From NCBI RefSeq assembly GCF_019399895.1, contig NC_091885.1:966501-1030500 (forward strand): 64,000 bases of DNA, given 5' to 3'. This document shows positions 23,571-34,800 of this stretch, one piece after another. The position numbers and the translations under genes were made by a program. The notes beneath the pieces are model-generated. The model searched no databases. It was not told the origin of the DNA and saw only the letters and a program-made list of their open reading frames with translations. Position 1 is the first letter of the stretch. Each line of letters starts with the position of its first letter. The stretch comes from Cardiocondyla obscurior. Taxonomy: Eukaryota > Arthropoda > Insecta > Hymenoptera > Formicidae.

Positions 23571-26500
23571 GTGAGTCATTTATTATATAATAATTATTAT
23601 TATAATATGAGCAATGTGCATTTTTTATGAATAATAGAAAGTTTCATTTCGATTGTAATTCGTTGTAATTGTTTTTCAATTCGTCCGCGTTTCGTTGCAA
23701 CAAAAGCGGTGCAAACAATCGGTTTTCGGTGTCACAAAATGCGAGCTAATACTACTTCTCGTAATTCGCGGTGTCGCGTGTCGTCGTAACATCGACGCGG
23801 CGAATCCGATTACGCTATTATCGCTACATTAAACACGCTGCTTGGCATTTTCATGGATTCCAATATTCTGTATGTGACACGGACACACGTGCGATGTTCG
23901 CGCAGCGGAACGCAAAGAGAGCCATATCCGCACCGCGAATTTTCCGGCAAATGCGACTGTCTAGTTCTACGTTTTATTCGTCTAACGCAACGGACGCGTT
24001 TAAATGCATGCACGAAATGAGAATCAAACGGTAACATTTAAAGTTAAATGTGTTGCGAGAGCACGGCTTATTGTATTCATATAAAAGGTAATCCGACCAC
24101 TTTGGTATAATGCTAGGAAAGTATTGTTGGTGCAATGTAATGCAAGATAATAGTTCCAAATTGCGAAGATTAGCGTTGAGAAATTTTAAACGTTTTCGCT
24201 TTGCCCTAGTCTTTCATAAAAACAATCACGTATAACCACGAAAGCGTCGTCTCCCTCTAGACACGAATAAAATTTCAAATCAAATAAAATATCTGGAGTT
24301 AAATAAAAATAAAAGACCTTTACGTTATTTAATCGGAAAATAAGACTGCGATTTCTACATTCTACACATAGATTGAAACTTTTACACTATATTGAAACGA
24401 CTATTTGAAAATATATATTTAAAAAAAAAAAAAAACAGCCAAGAAAAAATTGAGAAAGCCCATTTCTAAAACGTCTTACTATACCTATGAGTAAAAACTC
24501 GCGGAAACCTTGTCATTCCATCACCGCGCTTACGATATTGCTGATGAAGGATCCTACGCGGATATACCGTCCTTGTTTAAAAGCCTGTTAGTGTGGTAAC
24601 GGGGAACCTCGAGAATATATAGGATCTTCCTCTCTCCGACAGTCTTCCCACTCGCTCGTTCCGTTTCTCTCTACCATCTAGATCGTACAGTGATACAGGA
24701 ATGTCTGGGATGCTACTACCGATAGTGTAGAGCTCTAGGGTGATTCTGGCGTGGCCATTATGGTGATTACATTAGGTACCATCGTGCTGAGCAACCCCGT
24801 GCGCGGCTCACTTGGTTTATCGAGTGGACAATTCGATAGAGAAAGCCAGATCGCCGATTCTGAATAATCCGCCGCTGTCCCCCGATGTTACAAGAGTGTC
24901 CGGCGTTCGTGCAATTTGCGCGCGAATGATAACGGCCGGCCGTGAGAAAGGCGTCTTTCATTCTGACGAGAAAATTAGCATGTTACCGTAAAGCGCACAC
25001 TCCCGTCATTCTTGCCCTTTCAGCCGAGATACTCCGGCAACTGTGTCTCATGAACCCTTTAACTACCACGCGTTAAACTGCTGCTTTGAAATTACCAGCA
25101 CACAAAATAGAAACGTTCCAATTATACCACATTGCCCAGATTAATTATTTCTATGCAAATCAACATAATGTAGAGCAGTCTGCAAATTGAATAATGAGAT
25201 GATGCACATTTTAGTCGTGTGCGTAAATAAAAAATATTACAAAATTGAAACTGAAACGTGTAAAATCCTCTTGGCATTTAACGTATTAAAATATTTTTAA
25301 AGATAATTACAGAGTATCATTTTGGAAACTATAAGTCGAGCGTGCAATTTTTTTTTTTTTTTTTTTTTTTTTTATTAGGCTATCGTTCTGACGTATTAGG
25401 AAAATCACCTCGGTAACTTTATTGCCGAACGAGACGCATTGCATAGCGAGGCGAAAAACAATTAATATTGACACTGTTTTTGGAATACTGGCGTACCTGT
25501 AGTATATATTCGTCGTGCAGTTTCTTCCATTCAACGCGAATACGTTTACCGCGCGTTTCCGACAATATGCAAATAAATTGTTTAATCGTAGCGTATTTGC
25601 TCGCTTTATTAAATGTACACAATTAACCGAGAGTCCCTTTAAAGCGCATGTCGCTTGCGATGTAACGTAATAAAGGATAAAACGATTTTACCCTGTGACG
25701 GGTATTACGACATTAATTATTACTATTACACAATGAGAATATTCTATCGTAACTATCTCTGACATTTAATATTGTTTAATGCCGTTTCTGAACGATACGC
25801 TTACTCGGTTAATGCAAATAGTTTTCATTTACGAATCTTATTACATTGCCACTTGCCATTATCACGAGGTAGAACACTCGGAATTGGATTTTAATTAAGG
25901 TATATCTGGAAATTATTTAATCATCTTTATTCTTTCGATTGACACTATTATTTGTGCAGCGGTGCAATAATTTCGTAATCAGCTCGTCCCTAAATGTCTC
26001 GATCGAAATACATCTATTAGAAACAAAAGAGTGAATTAATAACGCGGAAATTACGTAGATGATATTTTTACGCCGTCGGTTTTCTCCGGAACATACGAAT
26101 TCAAACGGGGAACGATTTTGCGGTTAGCTAGGGAGCTCTACCCTCTTTTGACTGGGGCGCATACCCCAACTTCTTTGCGTACACCGCCAAGTGCAGAAGT
26201 TCCTCCCTTGTAATAGGCTCGACGGCCTTTACATTTTCTTTTTACGGACTTTATCCGAGCGAAACATTCCCTGGAGAACGCGAGACGAGAGACGGAGACG
26301 GCATTTTATATCTCTCCGGCCTCTCTTCCCTGCGGTGTACCGTAGACTTGAGTTAGTCGGGTTAGACAGGCACACACGCGGCGTTCTTCATCCTCTACCA
26401 CCCTTTCCGCTTTCCACCCTCCTTCGTTTTCATTCTCTTTCTCTATTATGTAAATAGTAATACGTTACGTTGTCACGAAACGGAACGCGTCGTATCCGAC

Positions 26501-27200
26501 ATGCACGCGAGCCGCCGTCTAACATCCCTCTCGGATCTGGGGTACGAATGCGAAGTGACGTCACAGTAAACGAAACATACCGTATCCCTCGATATAAATT
26601 TATAGCGGAAGACGTGTGTAGAGAAATATCGTCGTATTTAAGTATTTTAAATTATTTTATATTTAATTTCCTTAAAATAACTGAATATTCAGAAGAAAAG
26701 GCGACAGTACGGTCAAATTATATTAATTAGTATATGTAAAAATTTATTGCCAAAGTATTAAAAAATTTTTTTGTTGTTCTACATGTATATAAATATATAT
26801 AGTATATATATATATATAAAAGGAAATTCTATTAACATATTTTTGCTCTGAAATTTTTAGTTTATTTTTACATTCTGTGGAAGTTGTGCTTTTAAATTTT
26901 CGGCTATTGTCTGGGAAAATGAAAACTATTGTTGAATTTTCTGCATTCAATGTTTGGCAAGCATACTTAATTAAAAGATTGAATTACATTACGCTATTAG
27001 TCCCAAACTTAAAAAGAAATTTTTTTTTTTTTTTATACTTTTTAAAATACTTTTTAAAATTATTAATTGTAATTTTCAAGTTACAAAATAAATAATAGTT
27101 TTTTAGGCAACAAGTTGACAAGTTGTATAATATATTGTGATATATCAAAATGCATTTTTAAAAACTGTAATATTTTATTGTGGATTCGTTGCTTTTATGT
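23571..27200. other. Non-coding stretch with one promoter candidate
   Basis: There is a poly-A run at 24420-24436, a poly-T run of 26 at 25348-25373 and an AT microsatellite-like patch at 26785-26820. A TATA-type promoter candidate at 24.6 kb is listed separately. A GC-richer patch lies at 26140-26560. No exon is supported. Confidence 0.5.
24616..24645 (+). promoter_or_regulatory. Candidate TATA/initiator promoter
   Basis: TATATA at 24616-24621 is followed about 25 bp later by ccgacagtc (A at 24641), which resembles the arthropod initiator TCAGT. A pyrimidine-rich leader follows. The first ATG at about 24700 gives only nine codons, so any transcript would be non-coding or spliced. Motif evidence only. 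Confidence 0.22.
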
Positions 27201-27221
27201 AAGAAAAAAAACATGACTCAC

Positions 27222-27350
27222 ATTAGATGCGAAGCGGGCAGAGTTGAGCAACTTGTTAAATTGTTATTTTAATATAATTAGAAAAAGATAATTACCCAAT
27301 CGTTGCTCCGCCGATGCTTCATGTCCATCCGAGATCTGCTCCTTCTCTCA
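27222..27350 (-). pseudogene. Exon-bearing repeat family, copy G (intron deleted, decayed)
   Basis: The minus-strand block tctgagagaaggagcagatc reads SERRSRSRMDMKHRRSNDW up to a donor-like gtaatt (GT at 27295-27294). Only 44 bp later an aacaag acceptor-like site leads into ttgctcaactctgcccgc, ending at 27222 before gtgagtc. The intron is too short to splice normally, the tgttacag acceptor has been lost, and the ATG context seen in copies A and B has shifted frame. This is a degenerate copy. Confidence 0.5.
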
Positions 27351-27744
27351 GAACTTGCATTCTTCTAACATAGGGTTTTATTTTAACTTGGAACTTGGAA
27401 CGTAACAAAAGTCTTGAACATTTTCCCAGAGTCACAGCACGTAAAATAAATCACTTGGGCAAAGCCACATTAGCTCAGTACCTGGCTGTAATATTAAGAT
27501 GACCACTGACCGTCAGTGGCTTTTAATCGAAGGATACTTGGCGATATTTGTTGATTAAGTCATTCAATTGTAATTTCTATAATCATCCTAGATAAAATTA
27601 TTTATATAATCAACTAATGTCCGAACGTAATAACGCTTTTCGAAGCTCTGTAATCTCTCTCTGTAATCTAGTTTAACGTGAAAGAAGTTAATTTTCTGTC
27701 ACTCGCGTACACTTATACATTTATTTACTTCAGCTATTGTACAT

Positions 27745-28077
27745 TTACCGAAATGCTGCAATTGCATTTAATTCTACGAGCGAGCGAGCGAGCGAGCGAG
27801 CGCATGTCGCCGAGGTAGAAAACGGCCGCGTTGTTTCCTTTTGCAGCTGTTGAGCAACGTTTTCTGCTAGCGGTGATGCGCCGTCGAGCAGGAAAACAGC
27901 AAGAATGTTGTCAGTGTAGTTGGCTCCTCTAGTCAACACGTTTATTTCACTTTCTCTGAACTCCTTTCTCGTCTTTTCGGTTATGTTTGGAACGGTCTCG
28001 TTGGGCATCCTCTCTTCCGTCCGCTTGCTTTCGCGTACAAGTTTTCTCCTCTCTCCCTGACGTAAATCTTTCCACAA
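27745..28077 (-). CDS. Uncertain open frame or exon, unknown product
   Basis: A minus-strand frame of 110 codons has no ATG at its upstream end; the first Met is about residue 24 (MPNETVPNITEKT). The middle part (RESEINVLTRGANYTDNI, then LAVFLLDGASPLAENVAQQL) has balanced codon use and a protein-like residue mix. The C-terminal end is an Ala-Arg-Ser-Leu run made by a GAGC microsatellite (27779-27801). There are two N-linked glycosylation sequons (NET, NIT) plus NYT, but no signal peptide. A good minus-strand donor (cgcaag|gtaagtatatg) lies upstream near 28162. I cannot name a family, and it may be chance. Confidence 0.2.
   Translation of the reverse strand: MWKDLRQGERRKLVRESKRTEERMPNETVPNITEKTRKEFRESEINVLTRGANYTDNILAVFLLDGASPLAENVAQQLQKETTRPFSTSATCARSLARSLVELNAIAAFR
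27779..27801. repeat. (GAGC)n microsatellite
   Basis: About six tandem GAGC units. They create the Arg-Ser-Leu-Ala repeats at the end of the overlapping minus-strand frame. Confidence 0.95.
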
Positions 28078-28944
28078 TTTTCTTAAGCTTTTCCCGTCTA
28101 GGCTACATTAGTAAAAGTCTGATTCGAAAAACTCATCGGAATTCATGAAACATATACTTACCTTGCGCTTGTATTTTATAAATTATAATTAATAATCGGC
28201 GATCGCGATGTTTATTAATACGTAATACAGCGTAATTATAACTCGATATACGAAAAAGTTTAATTAAAATAAATATTCTAGTACGAACAAAATGGGGTAA
28301 AATCGTGAAAGTAAGCGTAACGTTATGCGCGGTACAAAAAAAAGTAGGTACCTACAGAAAAGAAAAAGAGTTCCTTATTAATAATAGATAAATGAGAAAA
28401 GCAACGGGGCAACGATTGCTGGTGGTAGGTAGTAGGTAAATTGCGAGGAAGCTCTGCGTCGTAAGCGATAACCGCCATAAATTATGGCAGATAAATAATC
28501 GTGATTTCGATACGCTTGCACGGGCGCCGCGAAATCAACGCTCAAAACTCCGCAATTATTTCCCAAGAGGACCTAATAATTAATTTCTCGATGCGCCTGC
28601 GTAGCGGGTACCGGTGCACGACCCGTATGCATTATACGGACGATCAAGTTAACGGAGAGGCGAGAAACTTGCTATCCCAGTAAAGCCTGTTTCCGGACAG
28701 AATCGTTCTAAAACACTAAGGGTCGCTCTATGCTGGGGGAAATTTAGATATGATAACGCAATAAATAATCTTTACCGTCTTCTTTTTATATTCATATATG
28801 TATAATTATTAGAAGAATATTTAAAGGCATTTCTTTCTCAGCAGATAGGTAATATTTTAATTTCTATTACTTTGAGTGCGCCAAGTCTTAATATTCTGTC
28901 TAAAAAAAATTATAGATCTAAGAATGTATAAGACCGTGTAAATA

Positions 28945-29540
28945 ATTACTCGTAATGTCGACCACGGATAGGACGTTTTCGTGTATAAATAAATGTCGCA
29001 ACGCAACGCAACGCAACGCAACGCTCGCTTAAAGCATCGAAAAACATTAACGGATCAACTCGGAGTCGAGAGCTCGGCGTTTCTGAGAATTCGAGGCGAG
29101 AAGGACAAACAGTCAGTAGACGATCGGCGTCATCGTCTGTCTCACTCTTTGTACGCTAACCTCTCTTTCTCTCCAAGGGCCGAAATCTCCAACGGTCATT
29201 TCAGTCTCGTTGCGAAGACACGGGCGCGAATAAATAAGTTATCGCAACGCAACGCTCGCCAAACGCATCGAAAAATATTAACGGATCAACTCGGAGTCGA
29301 GAGCTCGGCGTCTCCGAAAATTCGGTGCGAAAAGGACAAACAGTCAGTAGACGAACGGCGCCATCGTCTGTCTCACTCTCTTTTTACGCGGACCTCTCTT
29401 TCTCTTCAAGAGTCTAACGGTCACTTCAGTCTGGTTGCGGAGACGCGGACGCGAGGACGTATTGGTAATCGCTCCGCAATTACGCGTAATTTCGGCCGCG
29501 GATAGGACGCTCTCGCATCGAAATAAGTGTCGTAGTTGTC
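28945..29540 (+). repeat. 231-bp tandem duplication with flanking partial third copy
   Basis: Two units with a 231-bp period (for example cggatcaactcggagtcgag at 29051 and 29282) share an aacgcaacgctcgc start, a gacaaacagtcagtagacga core and a ctctctttctct pyrimidine block. A leader, attactcgtaatgtcgacc then acggataggacg at 28945, recurs after the second unit at about 29479 as attacgcgtaatttcggc then cgcggataggacg, so a third copy is begun but truncated. The region is CpG-rich. Confidence 0.8.
28993..29505 (+). CDS. Doubtful 170-codon repeat ORF across the 231-bp tandem
   Basis: ATG at 28993 opens a 170-residue frame spanning both tandem units. The period is 77 codons, so the frame is kept and the protein repeats LTDQLGVESSA, EKDKQSVD.RRHRLSHSL and SNGHFSLVA.TR.R. 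It is Arg- and Ser-rich with no known domain, signal peptide or membrane segment. Differences between units include both silent and replacement changes with no clear third-position bias, so it may be an untranslated leader with a chance frame. It continues into CpG-rich sequence with a splice donor at 30225. Confidence 0.2.
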   Translation: MSQRNATQRNARLKHRKTLTDQLGVESSAFLRIRGEKDKQSVDDRRHRLSHSLYANLSFSPRAEISNGHFSLVAKTRARINKLSQRNARQTHRKILTDQLGVESSASPKIRCEKDKQSVDERRHRLSHSLFTRTSLSLQESNGHFSLVAETRTRGRIGNRSAITRNFGRG

Positions 29541-30225
29541 GACTCGGGAACGGACGATTATTTTTTGCACACCTAAACCATCTCATTCGTCGTTTTGTGC
29601 TCCCTTTCGAATCTCGAAAAAAATTCTTCGGAACGACAAGACTTCGGAGCAATATGGCTCCGGAACGAGAAGTTTACATAGCGGACGCAGCGCGGCGCCA
29701 CCATCCGGCGCCCATTATTCCGCGTCGTGAAGACCGCGTATTACTCGGACATTTTCGTACCGGGAACCATTAAAATTTTCTTTTCGGCAAGTTCCGGCGA
29801 TCGTCATCATAAATGCGCGGGATTGCGACGGGATCGAGGAGGAGTCGAGCGAAGACTCGACGGAAGTAATAAGCAACGGTACGAATATCGGGACTGTAAA
29901 TTTAATTAAAATAAATAATCGTCCGTCGCGCTTCCTAATTTTAAACGTAAAACATCGCCAAGATAACCCCCCGTCACTTTCGGTCATTCGTCTCTGGAAT
30001 AATAGTGTTGGTGATTAGTGAGAGTAATCATAAAAAAAAAAAAAGCAGAGCAGTGTAGTGTAATATAGTGCCAAGGGATTTAAAGTGCTACAATACTTCA
30101 GGATAATCGAGGATACTGGAGCCGCGGACAGAGAGGAGGACGGAAGGAAGGAAGGAAGGAAGGACGGACGGACAGACGGCCGGATGGAAAAGTAACCTTC
30201 CTAACCTAATCGAAAGCTGCAAACG
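29540..30225 (+). promoter_or_regulatory. CpG-rich leader-like stretch ending in a strong splice donor
   Basis: GC/CpG-rich sequence that becomes purine-rich (ggaaggaaggaaggaagg near 30141, then ggacggacggac) and ends gctgcaaacg|gtaagcg with GT at 30226-30227. This fits the 5' UTR exon of a large gene transcribed rightward. No TATA box is obvious. No downstream coding exon was identified in the window, so the target gene is unknown. Confidence 0.3.
30140..30180. repeat. GGAA/GGAC tetranucleotide repeat
   Basis: Four to five GGAA units are followed by three GGAC units, just before the candidate splice donor at 30225. Confidence 0.9.
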
Positions 30226-30229
30226 GTAA

Positions 30230-31600
30230 GCGAACCGGCAACACGTCGTCAATTTTATATCGCTGAATTGTAATTATCGAAGAAAAATTATTACAATTGT
30301 AATTAATGTCCGAGTGTAATGACGTTACTTCGCGAATCGCTTTGAAATTCTTATAGTGGCAAACGCGCGCGTCTACGTCGTCGTAAAATTTTAATTATCT
30401 CCATCGGCGCTTCCGCGGGGTCGCGTGAGTTAATGTGGTCCGGAAAAATCCGGGAAATCATTTCGCCTGGGCGAAATGCCGAAATGAGTAAGTCCGCGCT
30501 GCCGGGATTACCGCGGGCCGCATTCCTCGGCGAATGTAATATTCGTGCACCCTGCGGTTCTTGATAAGGCTGTCAGTAATACGCTCTCTTTCTCCCAAGT
30601 GCCCTTTTTCCATTTTCACATTTTTTTTTTTCCCTCCTTTTTTTTTTTTTTTCTTTTCCCCTCTTCTTCGCTCGTTGTATTCTCCCGCACGGCATTGGCG
30701 CACGCTCGTAAGAGATACTCGTACTCCTTTTTCGCGTACGAGATTATCATTAAGATTATTATCGGTAGTACCTCCCATTTTAGCTGTCTGTCTGGAGCGC
30801 CGCGATATAAGAGGCAGAATATCTTTGTGAATTTTTACAAAAATTGCGCTACATTTGTTTGCAGCGGCTGCGCTCCGTCTCGTTCAATCACCGGTATTAC
30901 ACGTGAGTGTAGAAAAAAGATTTTTTTTTTTAACACGTTGTTCCGCGCAACACACACTCCGATAAAGTCGTTTATAATTTGAATATAATTTATTTATATT
31001 TTAAAACAGAAATCTAACGATAACGATATTTGCTTTTAATCCTGTTCCACGTGTATTTCACTAGTACATTTACATTTGGGGCGTTTGCATTGAAATGGAA
31101 GGCTTAATTATTCGCTGACTTGCCCCGCGAGAAATTACCGATCCGCTCGCAAACGAATCCCGCGTGTACAATGCGTGCCGTGAGTAATAACGGGATAATC
31201 CGGTGGCGAGAATCCGCGAAAAGCACCGACTATCGCGCAAGGAGGCTGGTTCATCGCCGTGCTCGTAATATTCATAGTATGACGATTATTTCCCGCACGG
31301 ATAGAGGATAAGGAAAAACAGGATTAATCTCGCGATGATTCCATTGTAATTATGGCGCTCGCGTTACAGATCAATTTTTTTTTTTTTTTTTCCCATGATA
31401 ACAGAAAATTTTTAATTAAGAATATTTTTCCAATTATATAATATCTGCAAGACGCGTGGAAGAACTTTTTGATACGTAAATATATCTTTATTAATTTGAA
31501 AATAATTCTCTTTAAAGTCGCACGTTTTTTGTATTTTTTTTTTGTTTTTTTGTTTTTTTGTTTTTTTTTGTTTTACAATAAGTTGCGCGGGGTATCTGTA
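30230..31600. other. Non-coding stretch, T-rich and GC-rich patches
   Basis: Poly-T/pyrimidine runs occur at 30620-30665 and 31375-31391, with GC-richer islands at 30360-30540 and 31100-31310. A (TTTTTTTG)n-like run lies at 31530-31572. No exon is supported. Confidence 0.5.
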
Positions 31601-31660
31601 TTACTTATTTTTATATCCTTTTGAAAAACGTATACGCGAAAAAAATCTTAAAGGACATTT

Positions 31661-31858
31661 TTGAGGCCACTTAAAGAATATAGCGCACAATGCAAGGCGG
31701 CGCATTGTAAAAATCGCGACAACGAATTCAGAACTGTTGTCAGGAAATATGAGAGGCGTCTGGGAACGTGTAGAAATTCTTTGAAGAAACGTGCTCAAGT
31801 GTATATTGAAATGGACGGCGAACATATCGAACATTCGCTGTTGGTAAAATTTGACTAG
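31661..31858 (+). pseudogene. Possible C-terminal relic of a Tc1/mariner-like transposase
   Basis: The frame contains VVRKYERRLGTCRNSLKKRA followed by QVYIEMDGEHIEHSLL and a stop. An R..L..R...CIE..GGHFEHLL-type ending is common at the C-terminus of IS630/Tc1-like transposases of insects; here Cys-Ile is replaced by Tyr-Ile and Gly-Gly by Gly-Glu. The sequence after the stop (tatatctcgaaaacatatga) also resembles the 3' flank of such elements. No catalytic domain is present upstream, where the frame is closed. Recognition is from memory of the family ending only. Confidence 0.3.
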
Positions 31859-31869
31859 AGAAGAAACGT

Positions 31870-34800
31870 TTTATATCTCGAAAACATATGATCTCCGGGC
31901 CGATATTTCTTAACTTCCGCTATTTGTTTTGAATACTAAAATTTCTCGACGACTGACACCTTTTTCATTCTTCACAAAATGTTTAATGTATTTTATTTAA
32001 ATATAAAAAACAATTTTTGCGACACATTTACGATCGCGATTTAACACTTTAAATTAATTTAACTCCGTCCTCGTATTGTTACCTAAATTAAACGTCTCCC
32101 ACTGCTTCTTTTTTTTTCGCGATTGAGCACCGCGAAGATAATTAATTACAGCGGGAAGCGCGACGTAATCGACGCTTCAGAAGAAGCACATTTACGCGCT
32201 GGCTCGTTAGTTTTTTCGGCGCTGAAATTCGCCGTTTGTTCCCTGACCGGATGGGTTATCCGCCTCGTTGTCTGCAATATAATTTACCGCAAGTAGTCGA
32301 AACCGGCGCTAATTAGCAACGAGACGTGTATCTACGATGGCTTTACCCGAGTGCCCGTCTGCAAATCCTCGCCGACGGTGAACTTTCGCGTTCACCTCAT
32401 GCGCGCAAGTTTAGCTGAGCGCTTTGGCCGCGATAATGTTTTCACCCTCTCCGCTCGCAAGATGAAGGGAAACTAATCATTGACACGTCGACCGCGGTAA
32501 CCCAGCCCTGCACTTTGTCGATCCGCGTTATCCCCGGCGCTGAGCGCGAGACGCCAAGTCTCACGTTTAAGAAAACGTAATATCTCGAGCGGTTAAATCG
32601 AGCACGTAATTAATTGCAAATAAGGCGAATTCCTAATGCGGTATAATACGGCTTTGGTCCCCGTTTCCGCAATCACCGTAATGAAATGATATAGCGCTTC
32701 GTTTCATCAAGTGTCACGAAATGTTATTATACTTATGTAATGTCGTTGGATAGGAGATTGTAGACTCAGACCGCCGTACTATGTAGGTACGCGAACTTTT
32801 GAAAATATCGATTTCCCGACGTAGTCGCGTGCCTCCGCGATATGCGCGCACGGGTGTCGTAACGATCGGATCCACCGTCGGTTTCGCCTCAGTTTTCGTG
32901 CCGCGGCTTCCGTCCTGAGATCGATCGATTTCCGTCGTTTCGTGTAGCAGCGTGATGGATCGGGGTTCTTTCCGCGCTGGTAACGACCTTCGTTCGCCCG
33001 GAGTCGTCCTCGGGTAAGCGTGTAGCTCGAGACAGATCGAATGGCCTCGAAATCATACAGTCCTCCCATGAAAGTAGATCAATGGTCGTCTGGATCTGTA
33101 TACGTTTTGAGGAATGAAAGTGGAAGGGTTGATACGGAATATCGTAAAAAAGTTTACGCGACGAAAGAGAAGCTGAATTACGTTGAAAAAGAAAAAAGAA
33201 AAAAAAATTGGGGAGGGAAAGAAGAAGAAAAAAAAAAAAGTTTTTATTTTTTTTCTACTTTAAAAACTTTCCCTTGAAAACTCCGAGCCTTTCGTGCGTT
33301 CTTGTTCACCATTCTGATCAGCAAATGTGATATTATTAGGGGAACATTTCGAGCGTGTTTGAGACATGTTTTCCTTGCGAGGGTCTCGAGTCACTGTTTC
33401 GACGTCACACCGAGCCGATTTCTCTCACTTACATTAGGTCTTCAACTTCGCGACTTCGTGCTTAACGCGAGATTTTGTTCTAACACGTTCCGGCACAACG
33501 GACATGCGACAATGCATTCGCGAATATTAAGCCTGCTATAATGCGTTACGCTCTTTTTCTTTTTTTCCTTTGTTTTTTTTTTTTTTTTTTTCTATTTTTT
33601 TTCCACGAAATTTACTTTAAAGGGTAGATTTGTGTAAATGCACATTAAAATAAACATGTGCTATTGTGAGAACGCAGCCATTGTACTTGTAGAACACAGA
33701 CGTTGCATTTACATAAATAGAAAATCACATTGAAACTTGTTCTCCTTTCTGTGAACAGTATTCCATTAACTTCTGTCAGCGTCACATATTATAACAGATC
33801 TCATAATGAAGTTTTAATATATAGTAAAGTTTGCGTGCTGATATCAAATCCAGAAAAATAAATGTCAAGGTACTACATTACAAAGAGAAATTGTATGATT
33901 CAAGATTTAATTTCTAACAATATTTTCCAACGAATCTGAAATTAATTTTCCTACAAGAAATATAAAAATAATTGTTACAACTTTTCAATTAAATTACGTT
34001 TGATTAAAAATGGTCTTACAATTAAATTTTGGAATATAAATTGATTAAAATTGATTGCAAGGTACTTGAAGAAAAACATAAATCTTATTTCTAATTTACT
34101 TTTTTAAGAATTTAAGTTATGAGATTTTTTTCTTTCACATTTGCTTGTTATTGCTAGCGAATATTGATACTTTTTTTTAATAGAGTAATTATTAACTTGA
34201 AATGTAGATAAAAAAATATTTATTATCAAAATTAAAATTAAAAATCGTTAAAAATTAACATAACGTTATTAAGCAGATTAGAAAAAAAATTTTTTTTAAA
34301 CAGTTGACAAGAAATACAGTTAAAAAAAAATTGTGCAGCTTATTAAGATTTAACTGTCGCATTTTATAAATGAAATAGAACATTTGGAAATCGCAGTTTT
34401 GATTCAATCGATTCAAATTTATATTTCCTTGATTCTGTTCACACTCACAAAAAACTTTTATATTTTCTCTTTAATTTATCGCTTGCGTGTTCCGTTCTGG
34501 CTGAGTACGCGTTGGTACGCACATTTTTGACGTAAAGGATGTAGTATAAATCGACCCGCTTTACCCCACGTATGTCAAAATTACTCTAAGGAGGGCGATG
34601 TTAACCCACATTTTTGATGCCGGTGCTGATGTAGGTTCTCGCTGTCAGCCGAACGTCAGACGTAACTGCGGCGATTAGGTAGTTGATTATTGCGGTCGAC
34701 TTTATATCGAGGAAACATTTCTGAAATATACGTGGAAAAATATAATAAAACACTATCGTGATTTAAATTATTTTTCGATCAACGAGCGTAATCTCCTCTT

